8,166 nucleotides of DNA from Rhodospirillaceae bacterium (GTDB lineage Bacteria > Pseudomonadota > Alphaproteobacteria > MPNO01 > UBA2964), in the NCBI GenBank assembly GCA_002724505.1, contig PBOV01000137.1, positions 1 through 8,166 of the forward strand, written 5' to 3'. Both the position numbers and the translations under genes were made by a program. Position 1 is the first letter of the stretch. Each line of letters opens with the position of its first letter. The notes beneath the pieces are model-generated. The model saw nothing but the letters and a program-made list of their open reading frames with translations, was not told where the DNA came from and searched no databases. Of this stretch, positions 1-6,678 are shown in pieces.

Positions 1-2
1 TC

Positions 3-167
3 GACAGGACATTGTTAAGCCGCAAGCATAGTGGTGAAGGCCCAGTGGTTACAGTTGGTTTAGCCTATGAGGCACAAATTGTTTCTCACGTCCCTAATGA
101 TGAACGGGATATCCGGCTTGATTGGTTGATTACGGAACAGAACGTTTATCGATTTGAACCGGTCTAA
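3..167 (+). CDS. 5-formyltetrahydrofolate cyclo-ligase, C-terminal end (5' partial)
   Basis: This is the last 54 codons of a gene that begins before the window, read in frame 3 and ending with TAA at 165-167. The peptide starts DRTLLSRK, continues with GLAYEAQIV and ends LDWLITEQNVYRFEPV. These match the C-terminal signature of 5-formyltetrahydrofolate cyclo-ligase (MTHFS/YgfA family): a conserved Y-D-R-T-L segment near the active site, a G-L-A-[FY]-x-x-Q strand, and a final LDxxxTE motif. The enzyme is cytoplasmic and uses ATP to convert 5-formyl-THF to 5,10-methenyl-THF. The nucleotide-binding N-terminal part is outside the window, so completeness cannot be judged. The next gene starts 26 bases downstream, so the two may be co-transcribed. 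The family call is fairly secure despite the short fragment. Confidence 0.85.
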   Translation, partial: DRTLLSRKHSGEGPVVTVGLAYEAQIVSHVPNDERDIRLDWLITEQNVYRFEPV

Positions 168-193
168 TTCGATACGAATGAGAAAGTACCTAT

Positions 194-1012
194 ATGAGAA
201 TCCTTGCTTTTGGTGATGTAGTTGGTCGTAGCGGACGACGTAGCCTTTGTGAATCATTGCCGCATCTAAGACGCGAGCTCGCAGTTGATTTCGTCATAGT
301 CAATGGTGAGAACGCAGCGGGCGGTTTTGGGATTACACCAAAGATTTGCGATCAATTTTTTGCCGCTGGTGCAGATGTAGTCACAACGGGCAATCACGCA
401 TGGGATCAGAAAGAGATTGTTCCGCATTTTGATATGGAGAGGCGGCTCTTGCGTCCACATAATTACCCGGAGGGAACACCTGGGACTGGAGCCGGTTTTT
501 ATGAGGATAACGACGGCCGAAAAGTATTCGTGCTGCATTTTATGGGTCTGTTATTTATGCCATCTCTAGACGACCCCTTCACGGGTATTGATCGTGCTCT
601 ACTCAATACACAAATGGGCGGAGAAATAGCAGCCATCATCGTCGATTTTCATGGAGAGGCGACGAGCGAAAAAGTCGCGATGGGTCACATGCTCGATGGC
701 CGCGTTTCTGCCGTTATCGGGACACATTCACATATCCCCACAGCGGATCATCAAATTTTGCCAGGTGGTACGGGCTACATTACTGATTTGGGAATGTGTG
801 GCGATTATGATTCTGTTATCGGTATGAGAAAAGAGGCGTCAATTGCGCGTTTCCGTAAAAAGGTGCCCGCTCCTAGACTTGAGGCTTCTCAGGGCGAAGC
901 CACATTGTGCGGTGTAGTTATCGAGACTGATGATAGCACTGGGTTGACTAAAAATATTACGCCTTTACGCCGTGGCGGCCGTTTGGAAGCCACACCCCCA
1001 ATGCACCCCTAA
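194..1012 (+). CDS. YmdB-type (TIGR00282 family) metallophosphoesterase
   Basis: This 272-residue protein is full length for the YmdB/TIGR00282 calcineurin-like family. Metal ligands are recognisable in order: D8 in GDVVG, E39-N40 in NGENAAGG, N67-H68 in TGNHAWD, H153 in DFHGEATSEK, and H178 and H180 in GTHSHIPTAD. This is the full set expected for a binuclear metal centre. Bacillus YmdB hydrolyses 2',3'- and 3',5'-cyclic nucleotides in vitro; the substrate here is unknown. No signal peptide is visible, so it is probably cytoplasmic. The ATG at 194 is preceded by a purine-rich GAGAAAG at about 180, and the protein begins directly with the first beta strand (MRILAFGDVVG), which supports this start. 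It lies 26 bases after the folate cyclo-ligase gene. It ends before the AT-rich gap and is probably the last gene of the upstream unit. The symbol is left blank because orthology to Bacillus ymdB is not shown. Confidence 0.93.
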   Translation: MRILAFGDVVGRSGRRSLCESLPHLRRELAVDFVIVNGENAAGGFGITPKICDQFFAAGADVVTTGNHAWDQKEIVPHFDMERRLLRPHNYPEGTPGTGAGFYEDNDGRKVFVLHFMGLLFMPSLDDPFTGIDRALLNTQMGGEIAAIIVDFHGEATSEKVAMGHMLDGRVSAVIGTHSHIPTADHQILPGGTGYITDLGMCGDYDSVIGMRKEASIARFRKKVPAPRLEASQGEATLCGVVIETDDSTGLTKNITPLRRGGRLEATPPMHP

Positions 1013-1172
1013 AGATTTTGGTATATCTATAAGAAAATTTTAATCGGTAATTTATTAAAAATAGAAAAGTTTCAATCAAAAAAAATATTTAAAAACTAGA
1101 AAATGGGGTCTAACTGCATTAAACCGCTATATGTAGTATAAATATTTTTTAAATAAACGGAACAAGGCGCTC
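1013..1172 (+). promoter_or_regulatory. AT-rich spacer, probable promoter region for the yebC-ruv-tol run
   Basis: This is the only gap above 130 bases and has about 24% G+C by hand count, far below the flanking genes. It precedes a long same-strand run with no comparable gap until tolB, so a promoter is expected here by inference. A TATAAA at 1137-1142 could be a -10 element, but the hexamer 17 bases upstream (CTGCAT) is a poor -35. An 11-base inverted repeat, AAAAAATATTT (1080-1090) and AAATATTTTTT (1140-1150), and a 7-base all-AT stem (1038-1044 with 1054-1060) are present, but neither resembles a GC-rich intrinsic terminator. The yebC start has only a modest ribosome site (AAGG at about 1164-1167). 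No other RNA or gene is seen here. Confidence 0.4.
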
Positions 1173-1922
1173 ATGGCCGGACATTCCCAATTCAAAAACA
1201 TCATGTACCGGAAGGGTGCCCAGGATAAAAAACGCGCGAAGGTGTTCTCTAAACATATTCGTGAAATTCAAGTTGCGGCGCGAAGTGGGTTGCCTGATGT
1301 CGAAATGAATCCTGCGTTAAAGACAGCGGTTGCCGCAGCGAAAGCCGTAAATATGCCTAAAGACAACATTGAGAGGGCGATCAAACGTGGTGCTGGTGCA
1401 GATGAAGGCGAGGCCTTTGAGCAAATTCGCTATGAGGGCTATGGACCCGGCGGTGTCGCAATCATTGTCGAGACACTGACCGACAACCGTAATCGCACGG
1501 CTAGTGAGGTAAGAGCCGCATTCACTAAACACGGCGGTTCTCTTGGCGAAACTAATAGCGTTAGCTTTCAATTTGACCGAATCGGCACAATTAACTATCC
1601 AGCTGAAAATATTAGCGCTGAAGAAATGTTTGAAGCTGCACTTGAGGCAAGCGCTATCGATGTCAACTCATCAGAGACAGGCCACGAGATTGTCTGCGCG
1701 CCTGATGATCTCCATATCGTTCGAGAAGCATTGGAGGCTAGGTTTGAAGCCCCGGAGGTTGTGGAACTTCAGTGGAAGCCGCAAATTACAATAGCGGTTG
1801 GAGAAGCCAATGTGCAGACCCTGTTTAAGCTTCTTGAGGCGCTAGATGATAACGATGATGTGAGGTCGATTTCCGCAAATTACGAGATTGATGACGAGGT
1901 AATGGCTACCGTTTCCGGCTAG
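1173..1922 (+). CDS. yebC: YebC/PmpR family protein (TACO1-like)
   Basis: The protein has 249 residues, the usual length of the family (E. coli about 246). It opens with the family signature MAGHSQFKNIMYRKGAQDKK, followed by NMPKDNIERAIKRGAG at about residues 60-75 and GPGGVAIIVETLTDNRNRTASEVR at about 90-113. It ends in a DDNDDVRSISANYEI segment typical of the third domain. The family has been described both as a DNA-binding transcriptional regulator (PmpR, YebC) and, more recently, as a ribosome-associated translation factor related to mitochondrial TACO1. The sequence does not decide between these roles. It is cytoplasmic. It is the first gene after the AT-rich spacer and lies 25 bases before ruvC, an arrangement found in many bacteria. 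No residue is obviously missing. Confidence 0.96.
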   Translation: MAGHSQFKNIMYRKGAQDKKRAKVFSKHIREIQVAARSGLPDVEMNPALKTAVAAAKAVNMPKDNIERAIKRGAGADEGEAFEQIRYEGYGPGGVAIIVETLTDNRNRTASEVRAAFTKHGGSLGETNSVSFQFDRIGTINYPAENISAEEMFEAALEASAIDVNSSETGHEIVCAPDDLHIVREALEARFEAPEVVELQWKPQITIAVGEANVQTLFKLLEALDDNDDVRSISANYEIDDEVMATVSG

Positions 1923-1947
1923 GCATAAGAGCGGTGAAAGGAATTAG

Positions 1948-2487
1948 ATGAAGCTTATTGGGTTAGACCCAGGACTTCGGGCGACCGGATGGGGTATTAT
2001 AAAAATAGAGGGCAACAACCTTACCCATGTCGCTGACGGGACTATCCGTGTGCCAACAAGCCTTAAACTTGGTGAACGACTTGCCGCCCTATTTAAGGGC
2101 CTGAGTTCTGTTGTTGAAATTTATAGCCCCGATGAAGCTGCTGTCGAAGAAACTTTTGTTAACCGGAACCCGGCATCGACGTTGAAACTAGGGCAGGCGC
2201 GTGGCGTGGTTTTACTAGTTCCTGCCCTGTCAGAAATACATGTTGGCGAATACTCAGCCAATGTAGTTAAAAAGTCACTAGTCGGCGCGGGCCACGCAGA
2301 TAAAAGTCAAATTAAGATGATGGTAAAGACCTTGCTGCCAGGCGCTTCTTTAAAAAGCGCGGATGCTGCTGATGCACTAGCGGTTGCTATTTGCCATGCT
2401 CATCATCGTCGAAGCCAGGCTAGATGGGAAGATGGGATTCGGGTTGCTATTTCCCAGGAGCCTAGAGAAACAGGTCGGTTAGAATGA
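1948..2487 (+). CDS. ruvC: Holliday junction resolvase RuvC
   Basis: RuvC is the dimeric, Mg-dependent endonuclease that cuts Holliday junctions symmetrically after RuvAB branch migration. The protein has 179 residues (E. coli 173). The RNase H-like fold is clear from GLDPGLRATGWG at residues 5-16. The four acidic catalytic residues are present: D7, E67, and D139 and D142 in SADAADALA. F70, which corresponds to the aromatic residue that wedges into the junction in E. coli, is retained, as is the LKLGQARG segment (79-86). A good ribosome site (AAAGGA, 1937-1942) sits 5 bases before the ATG. The stop TGA overlaps the ruvA start as ATGA, so the two are translationally coupled. The C-terminal tail after about residue 153 is poorly conserved, as usual for the family. 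Confidence 0.98.
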   Translation: MKLIGLDPGLRATGWGIIKIEGNNLTHVADGTIRVPTSLKLGERLAALFKGLSSVVEIYSPDEAAVEETFVNRNPASTLKLGQARGVVLLVPALSEIHVGEYSANVVKKSLVGAGHADKSQIKMMVKTLLPGASLKSADAADALAVAICHAHHRRSQARWEDGIRVAISQEPRETGRLE

Positions 2488-3089
2488 TCGCTAAACTAAC
2501 CGGGGTATTGGATTCAATAGCTGATGATAATGCAATAATTGATGTAGGAGGCGTTGGTTATTTGGTCTTTTGTTCAAAACGAACTCTTGGCACTTTTGGC
2601 CGGGCAGGGGATCCAATCTCTGTTTTGATTGAGACCCATGTTCGCGAGGATCATATCCATCTTTATGGCTTCGCTGATAGAGTAGAAAACGATTGGTTTT
2701 GTTTGTTGACAACTGTTCAGGGGGTCGGGGCCAAGGTAGCATTGGCAATTTTGGGGACTCTGACACCGGATGAACTTTCTAATGCTATGATCGCCGGGGA
2801 TAAAGTCATTCTGACGCGTGCGCCAGGTGTAGGTCCACGCCTTGCCGTTCGAATTCTTGCAGAACTCCGAGAAAAAGCGGCTGAACTTAGTATTATAAAA
2901 CATGTCGAACTTGATACCAAAAGTGACGAGGAGGCAGCGGTCGTATCCGATGCAATCTCTGTTTTAGTGAATCTTGGTTATGGTCGAAGCGCTGCTTTTA
3001 AAGCGGTATCTAATGCGGTGCAGACATTAGGAGAGAGTGCAAGCGTTGAAATTTTAGTCAAAGCGGGATTAAAGGAATTAAGCGCATGA
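2484..3089 (+). CDS. ruvA: Holliday junction branch migration protein RuvA
   Basis: RuvA tetramers hold the four-way junction in a square-planar form and load the RuvB motor. The protein has 201 residues (E. coli 203). The N-terminal OB-fold domain covers about 1-63. It includes the acidic pin E55-D56 in [12 protein letters not shown], which separates strands at the junction centre. Two helix-hairpin-helix motifs follow: [10 protein letters not shown] (78-87) and [13 protein letters not shown] (113-125). The second has P-R-L-A-V where many bacteria have K-K-T-A-E, still with the G-V-G turn. Domain III, which contacts RuvB, is about residues 150-201 ([19 protein letters not shown]). The start overlaps the ruvC stop (ATGA), and its own stop overlaps the ruvB start in the same way. 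Confidence 0.97.
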   Translation: MIAKLTGVLDSIADDNAIIDVGGVGYLVFCSKRTLGTFGRAGDPISVLIETHVREDHIHLYGFADRVENDWFCLLTTVQGVGAKVALAILGTLTPDELSNAMIAGDKVILTRAPGVGPRLAVRILAELREKAAELSIIKHVELDTKSDEEAAVVSDAISVLVNLGYGRSAAFKAVSNAVQTLGESASVEILVKAGLKELSA

Positions 3090-4159
3090 CCGAAGAACGG
3101 GTCATTGCACCGGAATCGCGGTACGAAGATGCAGGTGAGGTTTCAATCCGTCCCGAAACCCTTGAGGATTTTGTTGGCCAACCACAACTTCGGGAGAACC
3201 TCAAAGTCTTTATTAATGCTGCAAAGGAGCGCGGCGAAGCACTTGACCATGTTCTATTTCATGGCCCTCCTGGTCTTGGCAAAACAACCCTAGCGCAAAT
3301 TGTTGCAAAGGAACTCGGTGTGGGTTTTAGGATGACTTCGGGTCCTGTCATCGCCAAGGCAGGAGATCTTGCAGCAATCTTAACAAATCTCGAAGCGAAC
3401 GATGTTTTGTTTATTGATGAGATACACCGACTTTCACCCGTCGTTGAGGAAATATTGTATCCTGCCATTGAAGATTACAAACTTGATTTGGTGATAGGCG
3501 AGGGTCCAGCGGCGAGATCTGTCCGTATTGATTTGCAACCCTTCACTCTAATTGGTGCGACTACACGCTCCGGCTTAATTACGACACCATTAAGAGAGCG
3601 GTTCGGGATACCGCTGCGGCTTGATTTTTATAGAGTAGAGGATTTGGAAAGTATCGTTCGGCGAGCTGCCAAAATACTCGCTCTTGCGCTGACAGACGAA
3701 GGTGCACGAGAGATAGCCAGGCGCGCGAGGGGAACTCCGCGCGTCGCCGGTAGGTTGTTAAGGCGTGTTCGCGATTTTGCTGCTGTGGGAGGTAATGGCC
3801 CTGTTGATGCAGCTGTTGCAGATGCGGCTCTCGATCGTTTGGAGGTTGATGGTTTGGGTCTAGATGCTATGGACCGTCGGTATTTGTATTCTATTTGTGA
3901 GAATTATAAGGGAGGACCTGTGGGGGTAGAGACACTAGCCTCGGTATTGTCTGAACAGCGCGATTCTATTGAAGAGGTGATCGAACCGTTTCTGATTCAA
4001 CAGGGGTTGGTGCAGCGGACCCCGCGAGGTCGTGTGGTAACTGCGCGCGGGTTTTCTCACGTTGGGTTGAAACCAGATAAGGAAATAATTTCCCAGCTAG
4101 AATTATTAAGTGCGCAAGAAGACTATACGGTCTCAGGTGAGGATGATGAAGAATCCTGA
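3086..4159 (+). CDS. ruvB: Holliday junction branch migration ATPase RuvB
   Basis: RuvB is the hexameric AAA+ motor that pumps DNA through the RuvA-bound junction. The protein has 357 residues (E. coli 336), with small extensions at both ends. Visible motifs are Walker [10 protein letters not shown] (60-68), Walker B with D111-E112 in LFIDEIHRL, the sensor 1 and arginine-finger region [18 protein letters not shown] (157-174, with R170/R172), and sensor 2 R219 in [13 protein letters not shown]. The C-terminal winged-helix domain runs from about 255 to 335 ([19 protein letters not shown], then [11 protein letters not shown]). The tail is acidic (SGEDDEES). The last codons overlap the next gene and carry its ribosome-binding site. 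The ATG at 3086 forms an ATGA overlap with ruvA and fits the usual short N-terminus before the [11 protein letters not shown] motif. Confidence 0.98.
   Translation: MTEERVIAPESRYEDAGEVSIRPETLEDFVGQPQLRENLKVFINAAKERGEALDHVLFHGPPGLGKTTLAQIVAKELGVGFRMTSGPVIAKAGDLAAILTNLEANDVLFIDEIHRLSPVVEEILYPAIEDYKLDLVIGEGPAARSVRIDLQPFTLIGATTRSGLITTPLRERFGIPLRLDFYRVEDLESIVRRAAKILALALTDEGAREIARRARGTPRVAGRLLRRVRDFAAVGGNGPVDAAVADAALDRLEVDGLGLDAMDRRYLYSICENYKGGPVGVETLASVLSEQRDSIEEVIEPFLIQQGLVQRTPRGRVVTARGFSHVGLKPDKEIISQLELLSAQEDYTVSGEDDEES
4135..4140 (+). promoter_or_regulatory. Ribosome-binding site for ybgC inside the ruvB 3' end
   Basis: AGGTGA at 4135-4140 matches the anti-Shine-Dalgarno complement (GGAGGTGATC). 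It lies within the last ruvB codons. Its AGG is 5 bases before ATG 4143 and 8 bases before ATG 4146, both workable spacings. The farther in-frame GTG at 4110 has no comparable site upstream, so this element decides the ybgC start in favour of 4143 or 4146. Confidence 0.65.
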
Positions 4160-4589
4160 AACTGGCCTGGTTAAAAATGGCACTCATATTTTTCCAGTCA
4201 GGGTTTACTTTGAAGATACAGATAGCGGCGGTATTGTCTATTACGCGACCTATCTGAAATATGCTGAGCGCGCGCGAACCGAGTTTTTGCGCTTCATGGG
4301 CTATTCACATGCAACTATGATGTCTGATTATAGTTTGGCATTAGTGGTAAGGCGCTGTGAGGTCGATTATTTTAAATCGGCTTATTTGGATGATGTGCTG
4401 ACAGTTCGTAGCGCTAACGTGGAAATCAAATCCGCAAGTCTTTTGATAGAGCAAACAATAACAAGAGAGCTTGATGAGATCGCGAATATTCTCGTCAGAT
4501 TAGTTTGTATCGGAGAAACTGGAAAACCTATGCGTTTGCCAAATGAATTTTGTGACGCACTTTTGCCACTTTTGGCATTTAAAACTTGA
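4143..4589 (+). CDS. ybgC: Tol-Pal system-associated acyl-CoA thioesterase YbgC
   Basis: This is a hotdog-fold thioesterase of the YbgC/4-hydroxybenzoyl-CoA thioesterase family, about 148 residues (E. coli 134). The diagnostic motif [29 protein letters not shown] is split by position: EDTDSGG at residues 24-30, with the presumed catalytic Asp27 before SGG, then VYY (32-34) and the conserved ERARTE helix. Known homologues hydrolyse short-chain acyl-CoA or interact with phospholipid-synthesis enzymes; the physiological role within Tol-Pal is still unclear. It is cytoplasmic. The start is ambiguous between 4143 and 4146 (tandem ATGs), and a GTG at 4110 would give a longer protein of 159 residues; the ribosome site at 4135-4140 favours the ATGs. 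It overlaps ruvB by 14-17 bases and lies 23 bases before tolQ, linking the ruv and tol blocks. Confidence 0.93.
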   Translation: MMKNPETGLVKNGTHIFPVRVYFEDTDSGGIVYYATYLKYAERARTEFLRFMGYSHATMMSDYSLALVVRRCEVDYFKSAYLDDVLTVRSANVEIKSASLLIEQTITRELDEIANILVRLVCIGETGKPMRLPNEFCDALLPLLAFKT

Positions 4590-4612
4590 AACTATAAGGA
4601 TGGAATCAAAAT

Positions 4613-5341
4613 ATGGAACAAACTGCAGTAGCATCCGCCGCCATAGCTGGGTCAGTGGTGCATGACCTATCAGTCTGGGGGTTGTTCCTACAGGCAGATG
4701 TTGTCGTAAAGCTTGTGATGATAATTTTAGTGCTTGCGTCTTTCTGGTGTTGGGCAATTATTTTTGAAAAAATAATGCGGTTGCGGCGTTTAAGGGTGCA
4801 AGCGGAAGAGTTTGAAGAATCATTCTGGTCAGGTGGGTCTTTGGAAAATTTATATGACCGAATAGATAATCGTCCAAAAGAGCCAATGGCGTCAGTTTTT
4901 ATTGCTGCCATGCGGGAATGGCAGAGATCGGCCGCGAAAGGTTTGTCCGAGACTTCCCAAAAGGCAAGTTTGGCCCAACGCATTGAGCGGGTTATGCATG
5001 TTACGATGGGACGCGAAATTGAAGGGTTGGAAAGAAACATGACGTTCTTAGCAACCGTGGGGTCTACAGCACCATTTATCGGGCTGTTTGGTACGGTATG
5101 GGGAATAATGAATAGCTTTCAAGCTATCGCTCAATCTAAGGATACGTCGCTAGCGGTAGTTGCGCCGGGAATTGCCGAAGCATTATTCGCCACGGCCCTC
5201 GGGCTGGTAGCTGCGATCCCGGCGGTTGTCGCCTACAACAAAATCTCTACAGACCTTGGTCGGTATGCAGCACGATTAGAAGCATTTGGCGATGAATTTA
5301 GTGCCATTTTGTCGCGACAGTTTGAGGAAAACGATTTCTAA
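4613..5341 (+). CDS. tolQ: Tol-Pal motor subunit TolQ
   Basis: TolQ is the inner-membrane pentameric stator of the TolQ-TolR proton-driven motor (MotA/TolQ/ExbB family). The protein has 242 residues (E. coli 230). Three membrane segments are visible: about 30-51, 143-166 and 180-207, with a large cytoplasmic loop between the first two. The family core is near perfect: FLATVGSTAPFIGLFGTVWG (145-164) and APGIAEALFATALGLVAAIP (184-203). T161 and T194 correspond to the conserved threonines lining the proton path in E. coli (T145, T178). The position next to tolR and tolA, rather than near a TonB receptor, supports TolQ over ExbB. AAGGA at 4596-4600 is 12 bases from the ATG, a rather long spacing. 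The stop overlaps the tolR start by one base (TAATG). Confidence 0.97.
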   Translation: MEQTAVASAAIAGSVVHDLSVWGLFLQADVVVKLVMIILVLASFWCWAIIFEKIMRLRRLRVQAEEFEESFWSGGSLENLYDRIDNRPKEPMASVFIAAMREWQRSAAKGLSETSQKASLAQRIERVMHVTMGREIEGLERNMTFLATVGSTAPFIGLFGTVWGIMNSFQAIAQSKDTSLAVVAPGIAEALFATALGLVAAIPAVVAYNKISTDLGRYAARLEAFGDEFSAILSRQFEENDF

Positions 5342-5793
5342 TGGCTATGGGAGTCGGTTCTAGGAAGGCGGGCAGCAAGCATCGGCGTGCGCCGATGAGT
5401 GATATTAATGTGACTCCCCTCGTCGACGTTATGCTGGTGCTCTTGATTGTATTCATGGTGACGGCGCCACTTTTGACGGTTGGCGTACCTGTTGATCTCC
5501 CGAAAACTAATGCCAACCGTATTGTTGGGCAGGATGAACCATTAGTAATTAGCGTCAATAAGAGGGGTGGTTTATTTCTGCAAGATACGGAAATTAAACT
5601 CGATCAGCTCGTCCCACGACTAACAGCAATTACCCAAAATCGTAAGGGTGCTCGTATTTTCATAAGAGGCGATAAAAATATTGCATATGGGCAGATCATG
5701 ACCGTTATGGGTGCATTAAATCAGGCGGGCTTTAATCGTGTTGCTCTTATTACGCAATTACAAAGGAAAAGTAGTAGTCGGGGCACACGGTGA
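5341..5793 (+). CDS. tolR: Tol-Pal motor subunit TolR
   Basis: TolR is the ExbD-family partner of TolQ, with a single N-terminal membrane helix and a periplasmic domain that can contact peptidoglycan. The protein has 150 residues (E. coli 142). A basic cytoplasmic leader (RKAGSKHRR, 8-16) precedes SDINVTPLVDVMLVLLIVFM (20-39), which contains the proton-carrying D29 (E. coli D23). The periplasmic domain ends with the usual YGQIMTVMGALNQAGFNRVALIT. The start is fixed by the one-base overlap with tolQ. The stop TGA is separated from the tolA ATG by only three bases, so tolA translation is probably coupled to it. Confidence 0.97.
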   Translation: MAMGVGSRKAGSKHRRAPMSDINVTPLVDVMLVLLIVFMVTAPLLTVGVPVDLPKTNANRIVGQDEPLVISVNKRGGLFLQDTEIKLDQLVPRLTAITQNRKGARIFIRGDKNIAYGQIMTVMGALNQAGFNRVALITQLQRKSSSRGTR

Positions 5794-5796
5794 CGC

Positions 5797-6654
5797 ATGA
5801 AACGTGGCGTTATTATTTCAGCAGTTTTACACGTACTCGTGATCGCATTGGCCTATTTTGGATTGCCGATTTTGTTCGATTCACCAAAAATAGAAACAAG
5901 CCCGCCAATGGCAATCGATATTATTGTGCCAGAGGAAAAGTCTCAGAAATCAGAACCAAAGCCAGTGCCGCCTCCCAAACCAGAACCGGCACCGGAACCA
6001 ATCAAGCCACCCCCGCCATCACCACCACTCATTTCTCCGGTACCTGCGCCACCCCCGCCCTTGATAAAGCCCGCACCTGCGCCAAAGGTAAAGCCGCCGG
6101 TAATAAAAACCAAACCGAAGCTAAAGAAAGTAAAAAAACCCAAGAGGAAAAAAGTGATGCGCGTGGCGCGCGTTGCGCCAAAACCAAAGCGAAAACCGCC
6201 CCCACCGGACGAATTTCGAAAGTTATTGAAAGATTTGACCAAGCGAAAAAAGCCGGCGCCAAAGCCTTTGCAAAAGGCCCCTCGGACCATAAAGCCAAAG
6301 CCAGTACCTATTCAGCCCACATATGCACGCCGTCAGGTGGAGAACGAGCTCTCAATGAAAGTTCGGCAGCAAATTGTTCCTTGTTGGAATATCCCGGGTG
6401 GAGCAAAGGATGCGCAAAAAATGAAAATTAGCATCCGTATAAGGCTCAAACGCGATGGTTCGTTGTTAGGATCACCTCGAGTTGTGGATAGGACGCGTTT
6501 TCAGACCGACCAATCATATAGAGTTGTGGCAGAAAGTGCCGTTCGCGCACTTTTAAATCCACGTTGCAGTCCTTTGCAGTTGCCCTATGGTGACTATGAT
6601 ATTTGGAAGGATATTACATTTAATTTTGATCCGAGCGAAGCCTTGGGCCCCTAA
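5797..6654 (+). CDS. tolA: Tol-Pal periplasm-spanning protein TolA, proline/lysine-rich form
   Basis: TolA is anchored in the inner membrane, energised by TolQ-TolR, and reaches across the periplasm to TolB and Pal. The protein has 285 residues, much shorter than E. coli TolA (421). A membrane helix at about 5-26 contains S8 and H12, four residues apart as in the S-x-x-x-H motif needed for TolQR coupling. The linker (about 45-175) is proline-rich and then very basic, in place of the alanine-rich helix of enterobacteria, as in other alphaproteobacteria. A short helix-like segment DEFRKLLKDLTKRK (138-151) interrupts it. The C-terminal domain (about 180-280) has VRQQIVPCWN, a RLKRDGSLLGSPRV strand, NPRCSPLQLP and YDIWKDITFNFDPSEALGP, all typical of alphaproteobacterial TolA. 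C196 and C257 could pair. Only a weak ribosome site precedes the ATG, consistent with coupling to tolR. Low-complexity coding creates long false reading frames on both strands here. Confidence 0.93.
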   Translation: MKRGVIISAVLHVLVIALAYFGLPILFDSPKIETSPPMAIDIIVPEEKSQKSEPKPVPPPKPEPAPEPIKPPPPSPPLISPVPAPPPPLIKPAPAPKVKPPVIKTKPKLKKVKKPKRKKVMRVARVAPKPKRKPPPPDEFRKLLKDLTKRKKPAPKPLQKAPRTIKPKPVPIQPTYARRQVENELSMKVRQQIVPCWNIPGGAKDAQKMKISIRIRLKRDGSLLGSPRVVDRTRFQTDQSYRVVAESAVRALLNPRCSPLQLPYGDYDIWKDITFNFDPSEALGP

Positions 6655-6678
6655 CTTCGAAATGGAACTGGTGTAGAA

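Noticed and set aside
1038..1060. Stem TTTTAAT/ATTAAAA after the ymdB-like gene, considered as a terminator
   Set aside because: The 7-base stem has no G-C pair, a 9-base loop and no following T run, so it would be too weak for an intrinsic terminator.
1103..1141. A 12-codon ATG-to-TAA frame in the AT-rich spacer, a possible leader peptide
   Set aside because: There is no good ribosome site, no run of regulatory codons and no attenuator hairpin; a frame this short is expected by chance.
2572..2590. Inverted GTTC-N5-GAAC inside ruvA, considered as a LexA site
   Set aside because: The spacing and orientation match neither the alphaproteobacterial direct repeat (GTTC-N7-GTTC) nor the Gram-positive box, and it is inside a coding region.
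4606..5040. 144-codon - strand open frame opposite tolQ
   Set aside because: Its product has no recognisable motif and it lies entirely over a strongly conserved TolQ coding region.
5943..6290. Glycine/phenylalanine-rich open frame on the - strand opposite the TolA linker
   Set aside because: It is the mirror of proline and lysine codons (CCN read as GGN, AAR as YTT); no independent start signal or domain.
5790..6431. A 213-codon + strand open frame overlapping tolA, starting with a GTG that overlaps the tolR stop as GTGA
   Set aside because: It is out of frame with the clearly homologous TolA. Its product is low-complexity Lys/Thr/Ala sequence with no recognisable domain, as expected from reading a CCN/AAR-rich region one base off.
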